Of a DNA stretch of 57,117 nt, positions 44,353 to 53,549 are shown piece after piece. Origin of the DNA: Muricomes intestini (GTDB taxonomy: Bacteria > Bacillota > Clostridia > Lachnospirales > Lachnospiraceae); the NCBI RefSeq assembly GCF_004346165.1, contig NZ_SLZZ01000022.1, positions 1 to 57,117 on the forward strand, read 5' to 3'. A model generated the notes under the pieces. That model was not told where the DNA came from. It searched no databases and was given only the letters and a program-made list of their open reading frames with translations. Every line of letters begins with the position of its first letter. Within the stretch, counting starts at the first letter, position 1. The translations under genes and the position numbers were made by a program.

Positions 44353-45126
44353 ATGGATTATAAGCTTGTGATGAATATGGCAGTTATGGCAGGGGAACTG
44401 ATGCTGCGCAGCGGAGCGGAGACATACAGGGTGGAAGATACTATGTACCACATCCTGCGCACGGCGGGGACCCAGACTGTAGAGGCCAGTGTGATGATGA
44501 CGGGAATCGTGGCGACTATCAGCAATCCGGATATGGAGCCAATTACAATGATTAAGAGAGTACAGGAAAGAGGGACGAACCTGAACCGGATTATGCGGGT
44601 AAATGAAATATCCAGAAATTATTGTACAGGAGAATTATCTCTGGAAGATGCCTTTGAGGAACTGAAAGTCATCAGTGGAAAGCAATATTGTATCTGGGTG
44701 TATAATCTTGCTACGGTGGTGGTTCCTGCAGGCTTCGCACCTCTGTATGGCGGCGGCAGTGCGGAGGTGCTGGCTTCAGCGGCAGTGGGGGCAATCCTGG
44801 CACTGGTGATAACGGGTGGAAAGAGATTACAGATTAACGGATTTATACTGGACACTTTATCTTCTCTGGCAGTGGCTGCAGCGGCAATGCTTTTAAAAGG
44901 ACTGTTTCCCTTCCTGAACAATGATACAGTCATTATAAGTGCTATTATGCCCCTGGTGCCGGGGGTCGCAATAACAAATGCAGTGCGTGACACTCTGCAG
45001 GGTGACTATATTTCCGGCGGAGCGAGAATTCTGGAGGCATTTTTAAAAGCTGTGGCCATAGCCCTCGGAGCGGGGGCCGGTATGGCCCTCGCAAATCATT
45101 TTTTTACAGGAGGTGGTCTGCTGTGA
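44353..45126 (+). CDS. Threonine/serine exporter ThrE, N-terminal half (DUF1212 type)
   Basis: A 257-residue protein. The cytoplasmic start 'MNMAVMAGELMLRSGAETYRVEDTM' is the DUF1212/ThrE signature, and about five membrane segments follow from residue 120. In many Firmicutes the exporter is split into this part and a small second part, encoded here with a 4-nt overlap. Role by family: export of threonine or serine driven by the proton gradient; not proven here. Confidence 0.88.
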   Translation: MDYKLVMNMAVMAGELMLRSGAETYRVEDTMYHILRTAGTQTVEASVMMTGIVATISNPDMEPITMIKRVQERGTNLNRIMRVNEISRNYCTGELSLEDAFEELKVISGKQYCIWVYNLATVVVPAGFAPLYGGGSAEVLASAAVGAILALVITGGKRLQINGFILDTLSSLAVAAAAMLLKGLFPFLNNDTVIISAIMPLVPGVAITNAVRDTLQGDYISGGARILEAFLKAVAIALGAGAGMALANHFFTGGGLL

Positions 45127-45560
45127 AATTATTTTTTGGAGTAGTCGGCTCTTTTGCAGCTGTTGTAGCATTTGCAATACTTTTGGAGACTCCTAAAAAG
45201 TACCTGCCCCATGCCGGGGCAGCAGGAGCAATAGGAAGCTTTGTATATCTTCTTGGGCTGCATAACAATTTTGGTACGGTTCTTGCAACTTTTTTCTCGG
45301 CTCTTGCAATTGCGCTAGCTTCTCATACGTTTGCCAGGATATTTAAAGCTCCAGTGACAATTTTCCTGATTGCGGGAATTCTGCCTACGGTACCGGGAGC
45401 AGGGATGTACCGGACTGTGTACTATATTATTACAGATGACAGAGCCAGAAGCAGCTATTATCTGACACAGACACTGGAAATTGCAGGGGTAATTGCACTG
45501 GCTATTTTTATTATGGACACGCTGTTTCGGGTGCGTTTAAAAAAGGTTGAAAAAAAATAG
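45123..45560 (+). CDS. Threonine/serine exporter, C-terminal half (DUF3815/ThrE_2 type)
   Basis: A 145-residue membrane protein with about four membrane segments ('FFGVVGSFAAVVAFAILLETP', 'ATFFSALAIALASHTFARIFKAPVTIFLIAGILPTVPGAGMYRTVYYI'), the last being the conserved ThrE_2 block. GTG start at 45123 within the preceding gene's last codons, giving coupled translation. It forms one exporter with the upstream half. Confidence 0.88.
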   Translation: MKLFFGVVGSFAAVVAFAILLETPKKYLPHAGAAGAIGSFVYLLGLHNNFGTVLATFFSALAIALASHTFARIFKAPVTIFLIAGILPTVPGAGMYRTVYYIITDDRARSSYYLTQTLEIAGVIALAIFIMDTLFRVRLKKVEKK

Positions 45561-45587
45561 GAAAAGAAATAGAAAGTTTTTTCTATG

Positions 45588-45616
45588 TTGAAGAATGATA
45601 CAATTTGTCCTATAAT
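45588..45616 (+). promoter_or_regulatory. Promoter of gltX
   Basis: TTGAAG (45588-45593), 17 bases, and TATAAT (45611-45616) lie 42 bases before the gltX ATG. Confidence 0.65.
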
Positions 45617-45657
45617 GAGTAAGACATAAGATATAAAGAAGAAGCGGGGATAGAAAA

Positions 45658-47127
45658 ATGGGTAAAGTAAGAACGAGATTTGCACCGAGCCCCACAGGGC
45701 GGATGCATGTGGGTAATCTGCGTACGGCATTGTACGCATATCTGATAGCAAAGCATGAGGGGGGAGATTTTATCCTTCGTGTAGAAGACACCGACCAGGA
45801 GCGTTTTGTGGAGGGAGCTTTGGATATTATATACAGAACTATGGAAAAGACAGGTCTGGTTCATGATGAAGGTCCGGATAAGGATGGGGGATACGGCCCC
45901 TACGTGCAGAGTGAGCGCTCTGCCAGCGGCCTGTATATCAAGTACGCAAAGCAGTTGGTAGAGCAGGGGGATGCCTACTATTGCTTTTGCGATAAGGAAA
46001 GACTGGACTCTTTAAAAACCACTGTATCTGAAGAAAGCGGAACTGATATTGTGAAATATGACAAGCATTGTCTAGGGCTTTCCAGAGAAGAAGTTAAGGC
46101 CAATCTGGCAGCCGGAAAGCCGTGGGTAATCCGCCTGAATGTGCCAAATGAGGGTACAACCGTTTTCCATGATGAGATTTACGGAGATATTGAGGTTCCC
46201 AATGATGAACTGGATGATATGATATTGATTAAATCTGACGGTTTCCCGACGTATAATTTTGCAAATGTGATTGATGACCATTTGATGGAAATTACGCATG
46301 TGGTCAGAGGAAATGAATATCTCTCCTCTGCACCGAAATATAACCGCCTGTATCAGGCTTTCGGCTGGGATGTGCCGATTTATGTGCACTGCCCGCTGAT
46401 AACCGATGAGAACCATAAGAAGTTAAGCAAACGCAGCGGACATTCTTCCTATGAAGATTTGATTGATCAGGGATTTATTTCTGAAGCTGTTGTAAATTTT
46501 GTAGCACTGCTCGGTTGGAGTCCGGCGGATACAAAGGAGATATTTTCACTGGAAGAACTGGTAGAAGCCTTTGACTATCATCACATGAACAAATCTCCGG
46601 CAGTGTTTGATACGGTAAAGCTTAAATGGATGAATGGGGAATATCTAAAGGCTATGGACTTTGACAAATTTTACGAGATGGCAGAGCCTTATATTAGAGA
46701 GACTGTAACAAAAGACTACAATTTGAAGAAAATCGCGGCTCTTGTAAAGACAAGAATCGAGATTTTCCCGGATATAAATGAGCAGATAGACTTCTTTGAG
46801 GAACTTCCGGAATATGATATCAGTATGTACACACATAAGAAGATGAAGACAAATGCGCAGACCTCTTTTGCAGTGCTTACGAGCCTACTTCCACTTTTGG
46901 AGGCCCAGGGGGATTACAGTAATGATGCATTATTTGAGACTTTGAAAAAGTATGCGTCGGATAACGGTTTCAAAACCGGCTATGTGATGTGGCCTGTGAG
47001 AACGGCTGTATCCGGAAAGCAGAATACCCCGGGGGGAGCTACGGAGATTATGGAGATTATCGGAAAAGAGGAGTCTCTGAAGCGCATAAAGATTGCAATT
47101 GAAAAGTTAGAAGCAGCTTTAAGTTAG
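45658..47127 (+). CDS. gltX: Glutamate--tRNA ligase
   Basis: A 489-residue class I aminoacyl-tRNA synthetase. The HIGH motif is '[21 protein letters not shown]' (His17), and 'KKLSKRSGH' near residue 255 is the KMSKS loop. '[28 protein letters not shown]' and '[29 protein letters not shown]' are GluRS core motifs. It charges tRNA-Glu (and probably tRNA-Gln for transamidation in Firmicutes). A UvrD-like helicase gene follows after 16 nt. Confidence 0.95.
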   Translation: MGKVRTRFAPSPTGRMHVGNLRTALYAYLIAKHEGGDFILRVEDTDQERFVEGALDIIYRTMEKTGLVHDEGPDKDGGYGPYVQSERSASGLYIKYAKQLVEQGDAYYCFCDKERLDSLKTTVSEESGTDIVKYDKHCLGLSREEVKANLAAGKPWVIRLNVPNEGTTVFHDEIYGDIEVPNDELDDMILIKSDGFPTYNFANVIDDHLMEITHVVRGNEYLSSAPKYNRLYQAFGWDVPIYVHCPLITDENHKKLSKRSGHSSYEDLIDQGFISEAVVNFVALLGWSPADTKEIFSLEELVEAFDYHHMNKSPAVFDTVKLKWMNGEYLKAMDFDKFYEMAEPYIRETVTKDYNLKKIAALVKTRIEIFPDINEQIDFFEELPEYDISMYTHKKMKTNAQTSFAVLTSLLPLLEAQGDYSNDALFETLKKYASDNGFKTGYVMWPVRTAVSGKQNTPGGATEIMEIIGKEESLKRIKIAIEKLEAALS

Positions 47128-47143
47128 GCAGAAAGAGGAATAC

Positions 47144-48982
47144 ATGGGTTTTAGTAAGGCTCAGGAAGAAGCGATCACTCACGGAACCGGCCCTTGCCTT
47201 GTTCTGGCAGGGCCGGGCTCCGGGAAGACTACAGTGATTGTGAACAGAATGAAATATTTGATAGAGAAGTTAAAGGTTAGGCCAGAAGAAATTCTGGTCA
47301 TTACTTTTACTAAATATGCAGCGGCTGAGATGAAGAGCCGCTTTCAAAATCTGATGGGGAAGAAAAGCCTGTCCGCTACAGTAGGCACTTTTCACGGTAT
47401 ATATTACGGAATTTTGAAGTGGGCATACCACTTTGATTCCCGAAATATTTTGTCTGAGGAGGAAAAATATCAGATTATCAAGAATGTGGCCAGCCGGCAG
47501 GAGATCCAGATTTTTGATGAGGAAGATTTCATTTCGGACATTGCGGCAGAAATTGGAGTTGTCAAGAACAACAGAATAGACATAAGGTCTTACCATTCAT
47601 CAAAATGCAGCCCGGAAGATTTCCGGAATATTTATCTGGAATACGAGGCCCAGAGAAAGAGAGAAAGAAAAATTGATTTTGATGATATGCTCGTACTCTG
47701 CTATGAGTTATTTTCAAAAAGACCCGATATTTTGAAAATGTGGCAGGAAAAGTTTCATTATGTTTTGATTGATGAATTTCAGGATATCAATAAAGTACAG
47801 TATGATGTGATTAAAATGCTGGCAGAGCCGCAGCAGAATATTTTTGCCGTGGGAGATGATGACCAGTCCATCTATGGCTTTCGTGGTGCAGATTCAAAGC
47901 TGATGTTTCAATTTAAAGAGGACTACCCAAATTTGCGGCAGCTTCTTCTCGACATTAATTTCCGATCCACCTCAAATATTGTGCAGAATGCATTAAAAGT
48001 TATCGGCAATAACGAGACACGTTTTGAGAAGGCAATCCATGCAAAAAAAACTAAGGGCTTGAGCCTTCATGTACAGGAGGTGGCAGACCCGGCGGAGGAG
48101 AGCCGATATGTAATGGAAGAGATACAGAGCCGTATACAGTCAGGAGTAAAAGCGGAGGACATTGCAGTGCTTTTCAGACTTCACACGGATGCAGGAAATC
48201 TTGCGGAGACACTCTGGGAGCATCGGGTTCCCTTTCAGATGAGGGAGCATCTGCCCAATATATATAATCATTTCATTGCAAAGGATATAAAGGCCTATTT
48301 TAAAATGGCGGCTGGGAGCAGGATACGCCAGGACTTTCTGCAGATTATGAACAAGCCAAAAAGATACATTAGCAGAGACAGCCTTACCGGGAGGGAAGTT
48401 GCTTTTGAGGACTTAAGAAAATTCTATTGTGACAAGGACTGGATGCTGGACCGGGTGGACCAGTTTGAGTGGGATTTGAAGATGCTTGCCAAGATGGCTC
48501 CCTATGCGGCAATCCAGTACCTCCGCAAGAAAATAGGATATGATGATTTCCTGAGAGAATATGCTGCTGCCCGGAAGATGCAGGCAAGTGATCTATTTGA
48601 GATACTTTCAGAAGTGGAAGAGGCGGCACGCCCTTTTTCCTCTTTGGAGAGGTGGTTTTTGCATGTGGAGGAATACACCAATGCGTTGAAAATGAGGGAG
48701 AACAGCAAAGAGCCGCACTCAAGCGGGGTACGGCTGATGACAATGCATGCTGCAAAAGGGTTGGAATTTGACACAGTGTATATTATAGAAACCAATGAAG
48801 GTCAGATTCCATATAAGAAATCACTCAAGGAACAAAAGGAGGAGGAAGAGCGGCGGCTGTTTTATGTTGCCATGACAAGGGCAAAGGAGCTCCTCAAGAT
48901 TGTATATGTAAAAAACAAAAACGGAAAGGATAAGGATCCTTCCCGCTTTGTAGACGAACTGTTTGAGAAAAAACAAGTTTAA
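47144..48982 (+). CDS. UvrD/Rep-family superfamily 1 DNA helicase
   Basis: A 612-residue helicase, shorter than PcrA (about 720-750). Motif I is 'LVLAGPGSGKTTVIVNRM', motif Ia 'ILVITFTKYAAAEMKSRF', motif II 'VLIDEFQDINKVQYDVI', motif III 'VGDDDQSIYGFRGAD', motif IV 'LLDINFRSTSNIVQNA', motif V 'VRLMTMHAAKGLEFDTVYII' and motif VI 'ERRLFYVAMTRAKELLKIVY'. It should be a 3'-5' DNA translocase in repair or replication restart. Its stop overlaps that of the convergent DUF1292 gene by four bases. Confidence 0.93.
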   Translation: MGFSKAQEEAITHGTGPCLVLAGPGSGKTTVIVNRMKYLIEKLKVRPEEILVITFTKYAAAEMKSRFQNLMGKKSLSATVGTFHGIYYGILKWAYHFDSRNILSEEEKYQIIKNVASRQEIQIFDEEDFISDIAAEIGVVKNNRIDIRSYHSSKCSPEDFRNIYLEYEAQRKRERKIDFDDMLVLCYELFSKRPDILKMWQEKFHYVLIDEFQDINKVQYDVIKMLAEPQQNIFAVGDDDQSIYGFRGADSKLMFQFKEDYPNLRQLLLDINFRSTSNIVQNALKVIGNNETRFEKAIHAKKTKGLSLHVQEVADPAEESRYVMEEIQSRIQSGVKAEDIAVLFRLHTDAGNLAETLWEHRVPFQMREHLPNIYNHFIAKDIKAYFKMAAGSRIRQDFLQIMNKPKRYISRDSLTGREVAFEDLRKFYCDKDWMLDRVDQFEWDLKMLAKMAPYAAIQYLRKKIGYDDFLREYAAARKMQASDLFEILSEVEEAARPFSSLERWFLHVEEYTNALKMRENSKEPHSSGVRLMTMHAAKGLEFDTVYIIETNEGQIPYKKSLKEQKEEEERRLFYVAMTRAKELLKIVYVKNKNGKDKDPSRFVDELFEKKQV

Positions 48983-49290
48983 TCCGCATCCGGTGCTTCG
49001 TCCGGCTCCAGATCCTCATATTCCAGGGAATCTAGCCATTCATCGAATTTGTCGGCGGCGCGCTCATACTCATCGTCGTCCTCAATATTCTCAAGTGAAG
49101 GTTCGTCCGAATCTGTCTGGTGGAACCGATAGAGAAAGACATCCCCATCACCGCTTTCACCTTCTTCGTCCAGAGGCAGCAGAGCAATATACTCCTGTCC
49201 TTCTGTTTCAAAAATGGTAAGAACAGCGCATTCCAGTTCCTCATCATTGTCCAGTGTCAGTGTAACGGTGAGTGATTCGTTTTCGTCCAT
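48979..49290 (-). CDS. DUF1292 family small acidic protein
   Basis: A 103-residue acidic protein: 'LTVTLTLDNDEELECAVLTIFETEGQEYIALLPLDE' is the DUF1292 core, and 'DVFLYRF' follows, with an Asp/Glu-rich tail. The cellular role is unknown. ATG 49290 has AGGAG just upstream; the longer frame starting at 49392 has no ribosome site and its first 34 residues do not look like the family. Transcribed opposite to the helicase, sharing the last four bases. Confidence 0.88.
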   Translation of the reverse strand: MDENESLTVTLTLDNDEELECAVLTIFETEGQEYIALLPLDEEGESGDGDVFLYRFHQTDSDEPSLENIEDDDEYERAADKFDEWLDSLEYEDLEPDEAPDAD

Positions 49291-49372
49291 AAATTTTCTC
49301 CTTTTATTGTTGATACATTCACTGTAACAAAAAGGAAAATAAAAAGCAAGAAAAAACATACGCCTGTCTCTC

Positions 49373-49400
49373 TTGACATTGCTATGAAACACGTTAGAAT
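49373..49400 (+). promoter_or_regulatory. Promoter of the sugar-binding lipoprotein operon
   Basis: TTGACA (49373-49378), 16 bases, and TAGAAT (49395-49400). Just downstream an 8-bp inverted repeat, TTTACAGC (49413-49420) / GCTGTAAA (49441-49448), could be an operator or leader hairpin. Confidence 0.6.
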
Positions 49401-49477
49401 AAAAGAGACTGGTTTACAGCAAAATCAAACTGACGGCTGAGCTGTAAAATCAATTATACATAATGGGAGGATATTCG

Positions 49478-50470
49478 ATGAAAAAACGGATATTTAGCTT
49501 ATTTCTAACAATTCTGGCAGCGTGCATGCTGTTTGCAGGGTGCAAGAAGGATGTAGGTACACCTGAAGATAATGCAGTAGAAAAAGAGGAAAAGGCGGGG
49601 ACTAAAGAAGATTCTGTCTACACTTTTGGTTATAGTTGTATTGATATGGACAATCCTTATTTTGAGACGCTGCAGCTGTCCATAGAAACGATGCTGAATG
49701 AAAAAGGATTTCAGCTTATTACCAAAAACCCAGGCTCTGATGTGGAATTGCAGATTGAACAGATTCAGCAAATGATTGAGCAAGGCGTGGATGCTGTCTT
49801 TTTATGTCCGGTGGACTTGGAAAAAATAACCCCGGCTCTGGAAGCTCTGAAAGAGGCAGACATTCCGGTTATCAACATAGACACGCAGGTCAGGGACACA
49901 GATCTGACAAATGCTTTTGTTGGTTCTGACAATAAAAATGCAGGGTATCTGTGTGGCACAGATTTAGTAAAGCAGAAGCCGGACGGCGGGAAGATTGTAA
50001 TTCTGGAGAACCCATCTGTGAATTCCGTCAATGAAAGAATTACAGGCTTTGAAGAAGCCATTGCGGATGGAGGCTTTGAAGTTTTGGCGAGAATAAATAC
50101 AGAAGAGCCACAAGCCAATATTCAAAGTGAGTTGAAAGCAATTTTGTCAGAATTCTCCCACATTGATGCAGTAATGTGCGGGAATGACCAGGTGGCCCTG
50201 GAGGCTTTGCAGGCTATTGAGGACGCGGGCAGGACGGATATGCTTGTCTATGGCGTGGACGGTTCACCGGGAGTGAAGAGTAAATTGCTGGAGCCGGGCA
50301 CCTGTATGGCCGGGACGGGAGCACAATCTCCTATTAATATTGGTAAAAAGGCTGTTGATACAGCAATTGCTGTTTTGGAAGGCAATGATTATGAGAAAGA
50401 GACTTATGTGGATACAGTTTTCATTAATAAGGATAATGTAGAAATGTACGGAACTGACGGCTGGCAGTAA
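49478..50470 (+). CDS. Sugar-type (ribose/galactose-like) substrate-binding lipoprotein, orphan
   Basis: A 330-residue lipoprotein. The signal peptide ends in lipobox 'LFAGC', a charged linker follows, then the Peripla_BP_4 fold: 'FGYSCIDMDNPYFETLQLSIETML', 'QIQQMIEQGVDAVFLCPVD', 'DIPVINIDTQV' and 'AVMCGNDQVALEALQAIEDAG', 'VYGVDGSPG'. It binds a sugar or related ligand outside the cell. No permease or ATPase lies next to it, unlike usual sugar ABC loci. The GlgX-like gene follows after 24 nt. GGGAGG precedes ATG 49478; the frame from 49463 begins within that site. Confidence 0.9.
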   Translation: MKKRIFSLFLTILAACMLFAGCKKDVGTPEDNAVEKEEKAGTKEDSVYTFGYSCIDMDNPYFETLQLSIETMLNEKGFQLITKNPGSDVELQIEQIQQMIEQGVDAVFLCPVDLEKITPALEALKEADIPVINIDTQVRDTDLTNAFVGSDNKNAGYLCGTDLVKQKPDGGKIVILENPSVNSVNERITGFEEAIADGGFEVLARINTEEPQANIQSELKAILSEFSHIDAVMCGNDQVALEALQAIEDAGRTDMLVYGVDGSPGVKSKLLEPGTCMAGTGAQSPINIGKKAVDTAIAVLEGNDYEKETYVDTVFINKDNVEMYGTDGWQ

Positions 50471-50494
50471 TAAAGGAGAGAGGATCTGGAGAAT

Positions 50495-52195
50495 ATGAGG
50501 AAAGTGCAGGGGAGCCCACAGCCACTGGGTGTGACAATCGAAGACGGCAGGGTGAATTTTGCGCTCTCTGTTCCGGCAGGAAAAGTATGTGAATTGCTTT
50601 TGTACCGGATAGGTGAGGATGAGCCTGCACAGGTGTATCCTATGGATGCCCGTGATGCTGCAGGGGAGGTGCGCTTCCTTGCGGTAGAGGGACTGGACGC
50701 TGCACAGTATGAATATAATTACAGGGTAGACAAAAAAGTGCGAATTGACCCATACGTGAAGGAAATAACGGGGCATAAGGTGTTTGGACAGAAGGTGAAT
50801 CTAGATTCTCACAAGGTGAGGGGGCGGATTTCTGAAGAGGATTTTGACTGGGACGGGGATGAGCCGCTTCATATTCCTTTTCATGAGGTGGTAGCTTACA
50901 GTCTTCATGTGAGGGGATTTACTATGCATAGCTCATCAAAGGTGAAACACAGAGGCACATTTTTGGGAGTGACGGAAAAGCTGACCTACTTGAAAGAGCT
51001 GGGAATTAATCAGATCCAGTGCATGCCAATTTATGAATTTAAAGAATACGAGGGGGCACGCCAGAATTACTGGGGATACGGGAAGGGCTGCTATTTCGCT
51101 CCCAAGGCATCCTATGGCGCATCAGATCATGTGCGCAGAGAGTTGAAAGGGATGGTCAGATCCTGTCATAAGGCGGGCATTGAAGTGGCTATGGAGATGC
51201 CCTTTACAGAGGGGATACTTCCGCAGATAGCGGTGGAATGTCTCCGGTATTATATGTTGGAATATCATATTGACGGTTTTGTGATTAATCCATATGTGGT
51301 TCCATGGGAAGCTGTAATCTTAGACCCGATTCTCAAGGGTGTTAAGATATGGAAAAAAGATGACTGGTTTCAGAATATCATGCGGAGGTTCCTGAAAGGG
51401 GACGAAGGTATGGTGGAGGATGTGATGCGTGCACTTTGCCGCAACACAGGAGAGGCAGGTGGGTGCAATTACATTACTGCCCATACTGGATTTACTTTAT
51501 ATGATCTTGTATCCTATGATGCTAAGCACAACGAAGCAAACGGGGAGAACAATCATGACGGCCCAAAGTACAATTACAGCTGGAATTGCGGAGCGGAAGG
51601 GCCAAGCAGAAAACAGGCTGTGTTGGAACTGAGAAAAAGGCAGATCAGGAATGCATTTTTCCTTTTGTTAACGGCCCAGGGCACACCCTGTATTTTGGCC
51701 GGCGATGAGTTCGAAAACACCCAGAAGGGAAACAACAATGTATATTGTCAGGACAATGAATTGTCCTGGCTAAATTGGAATAAATTGAAGAATAATAATG
51801 TATTGTTCCAGTATGTAAAGGCACTCATTGCACTACGCGGAGCTCACATGGTACTGCACAGAAAAGGACCGCTTCTAGGACTTGACCGGATAGCCTGTGG
51901 AATGCCGGATGTCTCTTATCACGGGGAAGAAGCATGGCAGATTCCGTCAGAGATTTCAAGCCGGCAGCTGGGAGTATTGTACTGTGGGAAAGAGCTGGGG
52001 GATACGGACTGTTTCATTGCATATAATATGCACTGGATCGAACATTTCTTTGCACTTCCCACGCTGCCCGCCGGTAAAAAGTGGCACCGGGCCGCAGATA
52101 CGTCAGCCGGAGAGTGGGGGAAGCCGATACTTTTAGAAAATCAGAAAAAAATGATTGTAAAAGAAAGAAGCATTGTATTTTTGATTGGAAAATAA
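50495..52195 (+). CDS. GlgX/isoamylase-like GH13 protein lacking catalytic acids
   Basis: A 566-residue protein. An N-terminal CBM48-like beta domain (about 8-115) is followed by a GH13 barrel related to GlgX debranching enzymes; the GlgX-specific stretch after region 4 ('KHNEANGENNHDGPKYNYSWN') is retained. However, the three catalytic acids are gone: the nucleophile position is Asn265 ('GFVINPYV' in place of GFRFD), the acid/base position is Asp277 ('ILDPIL' for AEPW), and the third Asp is Thr331 ('AHTGFTLYD' for HDGF). Region 1 is also degraded. It is probably a binding or regulatory pseudoenzyme rather than a hydrolase. Confidence 0.85.
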   Translation: MRKVQGSPQPLGVTIEDGRVNFALSVPAGKVCELLLYRIGEDEPAQVYPMDARDAAGEVRFLAVEGLDAAQYEYNYRVDKKVRIDPYVKEITGHKVFGQKVNLDSHKVRGRISEEDFDWDGDEPLHIPFHEVVAYSLHVRGFTMHSSSKVKHRGTFLGVTEKLTYLKELGINQIQCMPIYEFKEYEGARQNYWGYGKGCYFAPKASYGASDHVRRELKGMVRSCHKAGIEVAMEMPFTEGILPQIAVECLRYYMLEYHIDGFVINPYVVPWEAVILDPILKGVKIWKKDDWFQNIMRRFLKGDEGMVEDVMRALCRNTGEAGGCNYITAHTGFTLYDLVSYDAKHNEANGENNHDGPKYNYSWNCGAEGPSRKQAVLELRKRQIRNAFFLLLTAQGTPCILAGDEFENTQKGNNNVYCQDNELSWLNWNKLKNNNVLFQYVKALIALRGAHMVLHRKGPLLGLDRIACGMPDVSYHGEEAWQIPSEISSRQLGVLYCGKELGDTDCFIAYNMHWIEHFFALPTLPAGKKWHRAADTSAGEWGKPILLENQKKMIVKERSIVFLIGK

Positions 52196-52238
52196 AGATA
52201 CCGGAAGACGACAAAGCAAGAAAGGACGATTAAATAAT

Positions 52239-52781
52239 ATGAAAGCAATAAAGCATTTTTGCACGATAACCAGACACAAAATGTTGGTTATGAAAGAGTG
52301 CTTCCGGGTTGGACTGTATAAACAGGGAATCCTTCATGATTTATCAAAATACGGCTGGACGGAGTTCAGCGTGGGGTGTAAGTATTATCAAGGGAACCGG
52401 AGCCCCAATAATGCAGAAAGAGAAGACAAAGGCTGCTCTTATGCATGGCTCCATCATAAGGGGCGGAACAAACACCATTACGAATACTGGATAGACTATG
52501 GGTTAGACGACGAGAAGAATATGGTGGGAATGAAAATGCCTGTCCGATATGTGGTAGAAATGTTTCTGGACAGAATAGCTGCCGGAAAAATATATAAGGG
52601 GTCAGATTATCAGGACTCAGATCCTCTCCAATATTTCCTGGCAGGAAAAGGCCACTATCTGATGCACGAAGAAACAGAAGCACTCCTGGAAAGCCTTCTG
52701 CGGATGCTTGCCGAAGAAGGCGAGGAACGAACATTTTCTTGTATAAAGAAAACAGTACTAAAAAAAGATTATTCGGGATAA
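52239..52781 (+). CDS. DUF5662 family protein (HD-like His/Asp pattern)
   Basis: A 180-residue protein. 'GLYKQGILHDLSKYGWTEF' and 'SYAWLHHKGRNKHHYEYW' place several His/Asp/Lys residues as in small HD-type metal phosphohydrolases. I recall it as DUF5662; its reaction is unknown. It lies 43 nt after the GlgX-like gene on the same strand. AAAGGA is about 13 bases before ATG 52239; an earlier in-frame ATG at 52185 is inside the previous gene. Its last 13 bases overlap the end of luxS on the other strand. Confidence 0.75.
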   Translation: MKAIKHFCTITRHKMLVMKECFRVGLYKQGILHDLSKYGWTEFSVGCKYYQGNRSPNNAEREDKGCSYAWLHHKGRNKHHYEYWIDYGLDDEKNMVGMKMPVRYVVEMFLDRIAAGKIYKGSDYQDSDPLQYFLAGKGHYLMHEETEALLESLLRMLAEEGEERTFSCIKKTVLKKDYSG

Positions 52782-53248
52782 TATAACTGATTATCCTGAA
52801 TATCAAGCAGCACATTATTTAAATATCTTTTGGCTTCATATCTTGCCATGGGCAGGTTCATATCCAGATAATTTCCGCAGTCCTTTGCAGAAGCGCCTGG
52901 AATTTCCCCTTCAAAAGATGCAATAAAACTGAACATTTCCTTCATAAGAGGCACAATGTCCCTGGACTCATAATTGCCGGAGAGGAGAAGATAAAATCCT
53001 GTACGGCATCCCATAGGTCCAAAATACAGCACTTTATCACTATATTCTGCATGATTTCTTAAAAAGGTGGCACCCAGATGTTCTAGGGTGTGGACTTCCG
53101 CCGTATTCATAACAGGTTCTTCATTCGGGTTAGTCATTCGGATATCGAAAGTTGTAACAGGACTTTCATTTACAAAATCTTTCCTGGATACATAAAGTCC
53201 GGGTACGAGTCTGAGATGGTCTATTGTGAAACTTGTAATTTTCTTCAT
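52769..53248 (-). CDS. luxS: S-ribosylhomocysteine lyase
   Basis: A 159-residue LuxS with all catalytic features: His11 ('FTIDHLRL'), His53-x-x-Glu56-His57 ('VHTLEHLG') for metal, Cys81 ('MGCRTGFYLLL') as general base, and the third metal ligand Cys in 'SAKDCGNYLDMNLP'. It splits S-ribosylhomocysteine to homocysteine and DPD, the source of AI-2, within the activated methyl cycle. The start at 53248 is preferred; ATG 53254 is too close to the AGGAAAGG site. Convergent overlap with the DUF5662 gene. Confidence 0.96.
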   Translation of the reverse strand: MKKITSFTIDHLRLVPGLYVSRKDFVNESPVTTFDIRMTNPNEEPVMNTAEVHTLEHLGATFLRNHAEYSDKVLYFGPMGCRTGFYLLLSGNYESRDIVPLMKEMFSFIASFEGEIPGASAKDCGNYLDMNLPMARYEAKRYLNNVLLDIQDNQLYYPE

Positions 53249-53319
53249 ATGCATTTCCTTTCCTAAAAATTTTATATATACCATTATAGTGGCAGAAACG
53301 GAATAAGACAAGCCGCAAG

Positions 53320-53348
53320 TTGACGAAAGAATGTGGGTCGATTATACT
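53320..53348 (+). promoter_or_regulatory. Promoter upstream of repeat A3 and the phosphatase gene
   Basis: TTGACG (53320-53325), 17 bases, and TATACT (53343-53348). A GGGGG-type ribosome site and an 11-codon open frame (53361-53396, MILNSISLRDI) follow and stop where repeat A3 begins. Confidence 0.55.
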
Positions 53349-53394
53349 GAGGGGGAATAGATGATTTTAAACAGCATCAGTTTAAGGGATATCT

Positions 53395-53549
53395 GATACC
53401 TACGGATTGCTCCGCACTTTGTGCTCCCGCGATCCTAAAAACATTCGAAATCCGCCCTGCTCGGGCTACTTTCTCATGTTTTACGGGTCCCAAAGTCATG
53501 CTTTTTCATGCAAGCATGAAACGCATGACCTTTTGACCCTGGTATCATC
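53395..53549. repeat. Family A repeat, copy A3 (GATACC...GGTATC bounded)
   Basis: Same middle block and right end as A1, but without the left GGGTCAAAA hairpin. It begins GATACC and ends GGTATCAT. In its first stem GCGATCC replaces GCAATCC, keeping the pairing with GGATTGC through a G-T pair. No coding function: its open frame runs in frame into the phosphatase gene by chance. Confidence 0.85.
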
